A stretch of 64,000 nt of DNA from Verrucomicrobiota bacterium (lineage in GTDB: Bacteria > Verrucomicrobiota > Kiritimatiellia > UBA8416 > JABMPJ01). Below, piece after piece: positions 37,006-43,525 of the stretch. Below the pieces are notes generated by a model. It saw only the letters and a program-made list of their open reading frames with translations. It did not search any database and was not told where the DNA came from. A program made the position numbers and the translations under genes. The stretch lies in NCBI GenBank assembly GCA_018648805.1, contig JABGQM010000008.1, forward strand, positions 1 to 64,000, written 5' to 3'. The number at the start of each line of letters is the position of its first letter. The first letter of the stretch is position 1.

Positions 37006-37266
37006 ATGCCAAGAGGAGACAAAACAGGCCCGATGGGTCAAGGCCCCATGACCGGCGGCGGGTTCGGATCCTGCGCGCAGGAGGGTGGACAGCTGCCGGC
37101 CGGCAATCGCCCGCGACTGGGTCGCGGTCGGGGACGCGGTGGACGCGGACGCGGTGGACGCGGACGCGGTAGAGGATTCCTCCTTCGCCAAGGCTTCGGA
37201 GGACAAGCAGGACGCGGAATGGGACTTGGGCGCGGTCAAGGCGGTGCCACTGCAGGAACCCCATGA
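37006..37266 (+). CDS. DUF5320-type Gly/Arg-rich protein
   Basis: An 86-aa protein starting MPRGDKTGPMGQGPMTGGG, the signature of DUF5320 proteins that occur beside NifX and MinD-type ATPases in anaerobes. The middle is a GRGRGGRGRGG repeat encoded by tandem GGACGCGGT units (about 37130-37180) and so is a potential slip site. Function unknown; possibly a nucleic-acid- or metal-binding accessory. It overlaps the ATPase gene in ATGA. Confidence 0.8.
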   Translation: MPRGDKTGPMGQGPMTGGGFGSCAQEGGQLPAGNRPRLGRGRGRGGRGRGGRGRGRGFLLRQGFGGQAGRGMGLGRGQGGATAGTP

Positions 37267-39119
37267 TCATCACCGTGGCAAGTGGCAAAGGCGGAACCGG
37301 CAAAACCACGTTCGCCGTGAACCTGGCGTACGCGCTGACGGATTGCGGCGAACGGATCCGCCTACTCGACTGTGACGTCGAGGAACCGAACGACCACCTC
37401 TTCGTCAAACCGGATTTCCGAACCGAGGACGAGGTGACTGTTGCAAAACCGGTCTGGGACGAGACCCGCTGCACCGGCTGCGGCCAATGCGCCGAGGCAT
37501 GCAACTACAACGCCATCGCTGTAGTGAAAGGAAAAGTCCTGCTCTTTAGCGAACTGTGTCACTCCTGCGGCGCGTGCTCCTTTGTCTGTCCCGAAGCCGC
37601 CCTGGAAGAGCAACCCGTCTCGATCGGAAAGGTACACTACACGGACGAAGGGGCGCCCTTCTTCTTTGCGCATGGACTGCTCAATATCGGGGATACGCTG
37701 GCCCCAAAAGTGGTCCAGGCGGTAAAGACCCACATCCAACCCGATGCCATCAACATCATTGACGCCTCACCGGGAACGGCCTGTCCGGTCGTGAAAGCAC
37801 TCGAAGGCACGGATGTAGCCGTGCTGGTTACAGAACCGACGCCGTTCGGACTACACGATCTCAAGCTGGCAACGGCCATGACCCTGAAGATGAGGCTGCC
37901 CACAGGCATCGTGGTCAACCGTTCGGATGGTGACGATCGTATCATCGCGGAGTGGGCCGCAACCGTCGGCGTTCCCATTGTTGGACGCATCCCGTTCGAA
38001 CGCAAGTATGCCGAGGCCTATGCTGCCGGCCATGTCCTGATCGAATGGCACCATGAATTGAAGCAGAACCTGCTGGGGATTTACGAACAGCTTTGTGCGT
38101 TGAAGGACAGCGCTGTCCCGGCGCCGCCGGACGAAGAGACGCTCGATCCGGAATCGATGGATAGCACAGACAAGCCAAACGCCAACATCGATACCGCCGA
38201 CACGCGACACGCCGTCGACAGCCGGGAGATCACCATCATCAGCGGCAAGGGCGGCACCGGCAAGACGACCGTGACAGCATCATTCGCCGCCCTGGCACAG
38301 CACCAGGTGCTGGCCGACAACGATGTAGATGCGGCCGACCTGCACCTCCTGCTCACACCCCAAGTCGTTGAATCGCACCCCTTTGCCGGTGGTGCCAGAG
38401 CCATCATTGATCCCGACAAATGCATCGGCTGCGGTAAGTGTTCCGAGGCCTGTCATTTCGACGCCATGCTGTTCGACGGCCCGGCCAATGACATCGTGGG
38501 CAAAACGTGGCGCATCGATCCGCTGGCCTGCGAAGGCTGCGGACTCTGCGCACGCGTCTGTCCAGTCGACGCCATTCACAACGAGGAGGTCGTGACCGGC
38601 ACATGGTATATCTCCCGGACAGACTATGGACCGATGGTGCATGCCCGCCTGGGCATCGCAGAAGAGAACTCAGGGCGACTGGTCACACAGGTACGCCAAC
38701 GGGCATCCGAGCTGGCCTCCGAACAGAATGCCGAACGGATCCTGGGTGATGGCCCTCCCGGGACAGGCTGCCCTGTCATTGCATCGATATCGGGAGCGGA
38801 CCTGGTGCTGATTGTCACCGAACCCACCGTATCGGGCGCACACGATCTGAAACGGGTCCTGGAGCTTTCCACACACTTCGGCCTACCGGCACTGGTGATC
38901 CTTAACAAGGCAGACCTGAACGCAGAGCAGGCGGAGCGTATTGACGCCATGGCCAGGGAGCACAACTCCCGCGTGATTGCCTGCATCCCGTTTGACCGGG
39001 CGGTCAATGATGCGCTCATGAACGGCCAAACCGTCGTCGGCTACGGCGAAAGCGAAGCCGCCTCAGCCATCAACCAGGCATGGGAAGCGGTGCAGTCGGC
39101 TATTGCGGATATGACATGA
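37263..39119 (+). CDS. Fused double MinD/Mrp-type ATPase with two ferredoxin inserts per half pair
   Basis: A 618-aa cytosolic protein made of two MinD-like P-loop ATPases, each with an inserted 2[4Fe-4S] ferredoxin. Half 1: deviant Walker A KGGTGKT (9-15), Cys clusters at 70/73/76/80 and 99/102/105/109, ATPase end near 285. A ~35-residue Pro/Asp-rich linker follows. Half 2: KGGTGKT (329-335), Cys clusters at 387/390/393/397 and 423/426/429/433. In most anaerobes these are two adjacent genes; here they are one ORF with no stop or frameshift. Expected role: ATP-driven Fe-S or cofactor carrier related to Nbp35/Mrp. Neighbours are NifX-like carriers. Confidence 0.93.
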   Translation: MIITVASGKGGTGKTTFAVNLAYALTDCGERIRLLDCDVEEPNDHLFVKPDFRTEDEVTVAKPVWDETRCTGCGQCAEACNYNAIAVVKGKVLLFSELCHSCGACSFVCPEAALEEQPVSIGKVHYTDEGAPFFFAHGLLNIGDTLAPKVVQAVKTHIQPDAINIIDASPGTACPVVKALEGTDVAVLVTEPTPFGLHDLKLATAMTLKMRLPTGIVVNRSDGDDRIIAEWAATVGVPIVGRIPFERKYAEAYAAGHVLIEWHHELKQNLLGIYEQLCALKDSAVPAPPDEETLDPESMDSTDKPNANIDTADTRHAVDSREITIISGKGGTGKTTVTASFAALAQHQVLADNDVDAADLHLLLTPQVVESHPFAGGARAIIDPDKCIGCGKCSEACHFDAMLFDGPANDIVGKTWRIDPLACEGCGLCARVCPVDAIHNEEVVTGTWYISRTDYGPMVHARLGIAEENSGRLVTQVRQRASELASEQNAERILGDGPPGTGCPVIASISGADLVLIVTEPTVSGAHDLKRVLELSTHFGLPALVILNKADLNAEQAERIDAMAREHNSRVIACIPFDRAVNDALMNGQTVVGYGESEAASAINQAWEAVQSAIADMT

Positions 39120-39162
39120 CAAAGACAACTGGAATAGAGAAGAAGGAAGGGAGCGCTGTAGA

Positions 39163-39531
39163 ATGAGAGTAGCTGTAACATCAAAAGGAACCGGACTGGA
39201 CGCCCAGGTGGATCCACGTTTTGGCCGCTGTGCCAATTTCGTGATCGTTGAAACCGACGACATGACGTGCGCAACCGTTGCCAACGACAACATGTCGGCG
39301 GGGGGTGGCGCCGGCATCCAGTCGGCCCAGCTGGTGGCCGACAAGGATGCCAAAGTCGTCCTGACGGGCAACTGCGGGCCGAATGCATTCCGGACACTGG
39401 AAGCAGCCGGCATCACGGTTGTCACAGACGTCTCAGGAACCGTCTGTGAAGCCGTCGAGGCGTACAAGGCCGGCAGCCTATCCGCAACGGACGGTCCCAC
39501 GGTAAGCAGCCATACCGGAGCATCAGCCTAG
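39163..39531 (+). CDS. NifX-family cofactor-binding protein
   Basis: A 122-aa Di-Nase_FeMo-co fold protein (MRVAVTSKGTGLDAQVDPRFGRC, GNCGPNAFRTLEAAG), the most canonical of the three NifX-like proteins in the cluster. AAGGGAG lies 9 nt before ATG 39163. The stop codon abuts the ATG of the metallo-hydrolase gene with no gap. Probably carries an Fe-S or Mo/Fe-type cluster precursor between the double ATPase and its targets. Confidence 0.93.
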   Translation: MRVAVTSKGTGLDAQVDPRFGRCANFVIVETDDMTCATVANDNMSAGGGAGIQSAQLVADKDAKVVLTGNCGPNAFRTLEAAGITVVTDVSGTVCEAVEAYKAGSLSATDGPTVSSHTGASA

Positions 39532-40410
39532 ATGAGCAAAGTCAACATAACCGTCCTGGTAGAGAATACGGTCCGCAAACACGGGCTGCTGGCGGAACAC
39601 GGCCTGGCGCTCTGGATCGAAGTCGACTCCCACCGGATTCTCTTCGACACCGGCCAGACCGGCGTTCTGCGCCACAACGCGCCACAGCTCGGGATCCGCT
39701 TGGGATCGGCGGACTCCATCGTCTTGAGTCACGGCCACTATGATCATACCGGAGGCCTGGCATCCATGCCCCTCTCGGAGGCAAGCCGCCGGGCCGATTG
39801 CGGTGAGGCTGGCGGAACGCTACCCAATCCCCTACGGGTCTTGGCGCATCCCGGCTGTTTTGGCGACAAGTTCGCCCTGAACCGGGACGGCACCAGCCGG
39901 TATATCGGCATGCCACAATACGCCCGGGACGTCTTGGAGCGGTCAACCATCCTTATCCCGGTCGAAGCACCAACCGACATCTGCGAATCGGTTGTCGCTA
40001 CAGGCCCGGTACCACGGCGAACGGACTTCGAACCCACGGGCGACACGTTCTTCAAGGATGCCGCTTGCCGGGAGCCGGACAACTTGATCGATGACCAGGC
40101 GATGTTTATCAAGACGCAGAATGGTCTCGTTGTAATCCTCGGTTGCGCCCACGCAGGCATCATCAACACGCTCAATTACATCAGGGATCTCGCGCCCCAA
40201 CACTCCATCCTGGCGGTGATTGGAGGCATGCACCTGGCGGCGGCCGATGAGTCGCGACTGGACAGAACGGTAGCCGCCCTGCGCGATATGCAGCTTCAAT
40301 ACCTCTACCCTCTGCACTGCACCGGACACCCCGCCATAGGAAAGCTCGTGCAGTCGATCCCCAATGCGATGCCGGTCTGCCCCGTTGGAACCACACTGAA
40401 CTTTGAGTAG
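39532..40410 (+). CDS. Metallo-beta-lactamase-fold hydrolase
   Basis: A 292-aa MBL-fold protein. The metal motif is LSHGHYDHTGG at about residues 63-73 (HxHxDH), with an LGCAHAG histidine near 200 and a TGH near 265. It resembles the group annotated as 7,8-dihydropterin-6-yl-methyl beta-D-ribofuranosylaminobenzene 5'-phosphate synthase-like, commonly found in anaerobe clusters with NifX/MinD genes. Substrate unknown. It directly follows the NifX gene. Confidence 0.9.
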   Translation: MSKVNITVLVENTVRKHGLLAEHGLALWIEVDSHRILFDTGQTGVLRHNAPQLGIRLGSADSIVLSHGHYDHTGGLASMPLSEASRRADCGEAGGTLPNPLRVLAHPGCFGDKFALNRDGTSRYIGMPQYARDVLERSTILIPVEAPTDICESVVATGPVPRRTDFEPTGDTFFKDAACREPDNLIDDQAMFIKTQNGLVVILGCAHAGIINTLNYIRDLAPQHSILAVIGGMHLAAADESRLDRTVAALRDMQLQYLYPLHCTGHPAIGKLVQSIPNAMPVCPVGTTLNFE

Positions 40411-40450
40411 TGAGAAGAGAAACATCAACATACCAAGGAGACCAAGAGAG

Positions 40451-40789
40451 ATGAACATTGCAATCCCCCTAACCGGCGGCAAGTTGTCGGCCCACTTTGG
40501 ACACTGCGAAGCGTTTGCACTGATACACGCCAACGTAGCCCGTAAGAGTATCGAATCAAATGAGATGCTGACCCCACCCGCACACGAGCCCGGAGTGCTG
40601 CCGCGCTGGCTGGCCGAGAAAGGCGCTGAACTGGTCATCGCCGGCGGCATGGGCGGACGCGCCCAGGGCCTGTTCCAGGAACAGGGCATTGATGTCCTGG
40701 TCGGCGCGCCGACAGAAACGCCCGAAGCGATTGCTATGGCTTACCTCGAAGGGACGCTCACGACCGGGGCCAATATTTGTGACCATTAG
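40451..40789 (+). CDS. NifX-family cofactor-binding protein (third copy)
   Basis: A 112-aa Di-Nase_FeMo-co fold protein (MNIAIPLTGGKLSAHFGHCEAF, then VIAGGMGGRAQGLF). AAGGAG at 40435-40440 defines ATG 40451; an in-frame upstream GTG would be spurious. The FGHC motif and GGMGGRAQ loop are typical. Three NifX-like proteins in one operon suggest division of labour, for example different cluster forms or partners. Confidence 0.92.
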   Translation: MNIAIPLTGGKLSAHFGHCEAFALIHANVARKSIESNEMLTPPAHEPGVLPRWLAEKGAELVIAGGMGGRAQGLFQEQGIDVLVGAPTETPEAIAMAYLEGTLTTGANICDH

Positions 40790-40808
40790 GATTGTACGAG
40801 ACCGTCTG

Positions 40809-40839
40809 CTCGAATGGGTCTCTGGTAGACCCATTCGAG
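40809..40839 (+). repeat. Perfect 13-bp hairpin between NifX-like and NifU-like genes
   Basis: CTCGAATGGGTCT (40809-40821), loop CTGGT, AGACCCATTCGAG (40827-40839). The stem is perfect and strong, but is followed by GCACGGG rather than a T-run, so it is not a standard terminator. It ends 23 nt before ATG 40863. It could be an mRNA processing or stability element or a partial attenuator. Confidence 0.85.
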
Positions 40840-40862
40840 GCACGGGACAAGAGGAACAGCGT

Positions 40863-41207
40863 ATGCATGCCGGGAATCTCGACGGCAATTTCGGCCGTAT
40901 GAACGACCCCACCTCGGCGGCATCCATCTGTGGGCCGTGCGGCGACGAGATGGAGTTCTACCTGACCATTGTTGACGACGTCATTAGAGACGTGCGCTAC
41001 TTTACCAGTGGCTGCGGCAACACCCGCGCCTGCGGTGCCGCGGTTGCACGACGCGCCAAGGGGCGCCGTGTGACGGATGCCCTCTCTATCAGCGCAGGCG
41101 AACTGATCCGCTCCGGCGACTGCGAACCCCACGAAGGTCGCCACTGCGCTATCTTGGCCGTCAGCACCCTCTACCGCGCGATCGCCGACTATCTGCTGCA
41201 CCCCTAG
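40863..41207 (+). CDS. NifU/IscU-like Fe-S scaffold
   Basis: A 114-aa protein related to the N-terminal scaffold domain of NifU/IscU: a Cys pair CGPCGDEM near 22-29, GCGNTRACGAA near 47-57, and CEPHEGRHCA near 88-97, which supply the cysteines for assembling a [2Fe-2S] cluster. ATG 40863 follows GAGG 8 nt upstream. It terminates the operon-like series and is separated from the preceding gene by the 13-bp hairpin. Likely supplies or receives clusters in the pathway headed by the double ATPase. Confidence 0.85.
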   Translation: MHAGNLDGNFGRMNDPTSAASICGPCGDEMEFYLTIVDDVIRDVRYFTSGCGNTRACGAAVARRAKGRRVTDALSISAGELIRSGDCEPHEGRHCAILAVSTLYRAIADYLLHP

Positions 41208-41293
41208 AACGTTCACCACATGATGAAAGGAGTTAGATCAAGATCATGAAAAGGCCACTGACATACACAGATGAAAAGAGGGGATATACCAAG

Positions 41294-42070
41294 ATGATGA
41301 AGAGATCCGCTATATTTGTTTGCTGTGGGATGCTAGCGGGGAACCTGCTGGCGCATCACGCGATGGAGTACATTGAGATGGAGAGTTACTCAACCGCCAA
41401 ACGAGGGGAGTCTGTGCTTCATCTGCACTATGACTATATGGTGGATGACAAAGACAATCCAGATCTCGATCACTGGGAGTTCACCCCAGGCATCTCCTAT
41501 GGGATTGGAGACCGGCTTATGCTGGACCTGCACACCCATTTCGCCGGATTCGGCATCGACCATATCGTCGATGAAGAGCGTGCGACACTCGAGCCGAATG
41601 GCCCGTCCCCTTTCATGGAAGCTGTGGCCGGAAGTCTCCAGTATCGCGTCATCGAAGACTGGCTCGTCGACATTGCCGTTGTGGGGACCATTGAAGTGCC
41701 GTTTAGTCGGGCCGAGACGATACTGGGCTGCGAGGACAATGTGTATGCAGGTATGCTCATCCTCGGCAAAGACTTCGGGGAGCACAGCAATATCACACTC
41801 AACCTGGGCTACGAGGAAGAGGGGGATGAGAGCGACACCAGCTGGGCACTTGGCGTGAAGACACCCATTTCCGATGACCCCCATGGCATAGCCGCCGGCA
41901 TAGAGGTCATGGGAAGCTTTGAAGACACAGCCGATAACTGGTCGATTCTTCCCGGCGTCTACATGCCGCTTGGGGCAGAGAATATCGTGCTCAAGAGCGG
42001 TCTGGAATTCGGCAAGGCCGATGGGGCAACCGCCATGCGGGCCAATGCAACGCTGATGTACAGGTTTTAG
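41294..42070 (+). CDS. Outer-membrane beta-barrel-like protein
   Basis: A 258-aa exported protein (signal peptide about residues 1-20, cleavage near LLAHHA), with alternating hydrophobic/polar strands and an aromatic C-terminal residue (NATLMYRF) typical of outer-membrane barrels recognised by BamA. Acidic loops are His/Asp/Glu-rich. ATG 41294 follows a GAGGGG; an upstream in-frame ATG at 41246 has a more distant ribosome-binding site. It shares a short gap with the NikK-like gene and may be its outer-membrane partner (metal uptake is an inference). Confidence 0.75.
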   Translation: MMKRSAIFVCCGMLAGNLLAHHAMEYIEMESYSTAKRGESVLHLHYDYMVDDKDNPDLDHWEFTPGISYGIGDRLMLDLHTHFAGFGIDHIVDEERATLEPNGPSPFMEAVAGSLQYRVIEDWLVDIAVVGTIEVPFSRAETILGCEDNVYAGMLILGKDFGEHSNITLNLGYEEEGDESDTSWALGVKTPISDDPHGIAAGIEVMGSFEDTADNWSILPGVYMPLGAENIVLKSGLEFGKADGATAMRANATLMYRF

Positions 42071-42091
42071 CGCATGGAGATGGTCGCACAA

Positions 42092-42778
42092 ATGAAACGA
42101 TTGAACAGGGCGCACGCGATGCTTGCGACTGCACTATGGCTCTCTCTGCCCGTGCTTGCACACGACTACTGGCTGACCCCTGGGGAGTTCACCCCGGCGG
42201 TTGGTACCGAAACAGAGATACTGCTGTGCAGCGGTCATAGTTTCCCGAAGCACTCTACTGACACCCATGGCTACCGTGTCCATGAGGCGGTCATGATGGC
42301 GCCGGGAGGTGAATCTATACCGCTGACGATTGAGCATAACGACAAAGGCACATCAGCCCGCGTGGCCTTTCAGACGAACGGCACGTACATGGTCAGCTTC
42401 TCCCTGGCGGGCCCCAAGAAGAAGGAGCCGGCCTATTGGACGAGATCGCTTGTTGTCGTGGGAGACCAGTCCCGTGCGGAGGACAACCGCCAGACAGGCA
42501 CAGGCATGGAGATTGTTCCTGGCGCCGGGTGGCAGGACGTGAAGGTCAACGACAGTCTGCCGCTTTCGGTGGCATACAATGGGCGTACGATTCGTGCGTT
42601 GATAAGCATTTCACGAGAGGATGGCAGGGTGAGCCACATACGCTCGTCGACCCGCCGACCGGCCATGCTGAAGATCAAGACACCGGGGCGATACCTCGTC
42701 ATTGCTTCCGTTGCCGGCAATAGGTGTTCATTGACTTTTGTGGTAGCCAGAGGTGGAGGATCTCTGGCGTTGAGATGA
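42092..42778 (+). CDS. DUF4198/NikK-like periplasmic protein
   Basis: A 228-aa exported protein with signal peptide (about 1-22) followed immediately by AHDYWLTP, the N-terminal hallmark of the DUF4198 family (nickel/cobalt-uptake-associated NikK-like proteins), where the N-terminal His of the mature chain binds metal. Beta-sandwich pattern throughout. Start could be ATG 42074 or 42092; the latter gives the better signal peptide. It follows the barrel protein gene closely and overlaps a 45-aa ORF in ATGA. Confidence 0.78.
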   Translation: MKRLNRAHAMLATALWLSLPVLAHDYWLTPGEFTPAVGTETEILLCSGHSFPKHSTDTHGYRVHEAVMMAPGGESIPLTIEHNDKGTSARVAFQTNGTYMVSFSLAGPKKKEPAYWTRSLVVVGDQSRAEDNRQTGTGMEIVPGAGWQDVKVNDSLPLSVAYNGRTIRALISISREDGRVSHIRSSTRRPAMLKIKTPGRYLVIASVAGNRCSLTFVVARGGGSLALR

Positions 42779-42912
42779 GCGACGAGCTTGGACTCATCAG
42801 CATAGAGTTCTCCCCCTGCGAATTGCTGTCAGAAGAGGAGCTCGCAAACGGTGTGGACGATTTGAAGGTGATGCAGCACAATCTCCAGAACATTAGCGTG
42901 ATTTTCAAGTGA
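42775..42912 (+). CDS. Possible 45-aa coupled peptide
   Basis: A short acidic ORF (MSDELGLISIEFSPCELLSE) whose ATG overlaps the stop of the NikK-like gene in ATGA, with 16 nt to the next gene. Family unknown; may be a real small regulatory subunit or a chance ORF. Confidence 0.35.
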   Translation: MSDELGLISIEFSPCELLSEEELANGVDDLKVMQHNLQNISVIFK

Positions 42913-42928
42913 CGGGTAAGGGCACAGC

Positions 42929-43420
42929 ATGACGGGGCTGGGCATAGGACCACGATTCGGAGTTCCGTGTATGGCGTACGGGATCATGGCCGTGCTACTG
43001 ACGCGTCGCTTCCCGGATATTTTCCTGTTCCCGCAGAGCACATCCGTCGCAGTGGGCGTAGCGGGAACGTTACTGCTCTGGGTGGGGCTGGCCGTCTACG
43101 TGGTCACGCTGGCTTGGTTCCTTGCCGCACACAGGAACGGCGCTCTGGTGACAAACGGTCCCTTCAGGGTTGTTCGCCACCCGCTATATGCTACATGGCT
43201 CTGGCTGGTATTCCCCGGGATCGCACTACTATGCCGTTCCTGGCTCGTGCTAGGCGTTGTCCCGGTGGGGTTCGCAACCTTTAGAGCTTTCATCCAACAC
43301 GAGGAAGATGAGTTGGAACGTAGATTCGGCTGCGCGTACGAGGCCTATCGATTGAGTGTGAATCAGATTACCCCACGGATTCTCGCTCTAACGTCGCGTC
43401 GACGCACACGGGAGCCCTGA
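42929..43420 (+). CDS. Isoprenylcysteine-methyltransferase-type (ICMT/PEMT) membrane protein
   Basis: A 163-aa inner-membrane protein with about four TM segments. The C-terminal half has the family's RVVRHPLYATWL motif (cofactor/phosphate-binding Arg-His-Pro) and FIQHEEDELERRFGCAYEAY motif. Such bacterial proteins methylate lipids or isoprenoid acceptors using S-adenosylmethionine. The substrate is unknown. It lies 16 nt after the 45-aa ORF. Confidence 0.88.
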   Translation: MTGLGIGPRFGVPCMAYGIMAVLLTRRFPDIFLFPQSTSVAVGVAGTLLLWVGLAVYVVTLAWFLAAHRNGALVTNGPFRVVRHPLYATWLWLVFPGIALLCRSWLVLGVVPVGFATFRAFIQHEEDELERRFGCAYEAYRLSVNQITPRILALTSRRRTREP

Positions 43421-43525
43421 AGATGCACACCGCCGCCCGATAGCGCTGATCTCAACCATCGTACATCGTTCTTGCTGACCTGTTCATGCTGCGCTAATGT
43501 CAACCTTAGCGGGAGGTATACTGAG

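Noticed and set aside
37130..37180. Tandem GGACGCGGT units as a mobile or CRISPR repeat
   Set aside because: They are in-frame codons of the DUF5320 Gly/Arg stretch.
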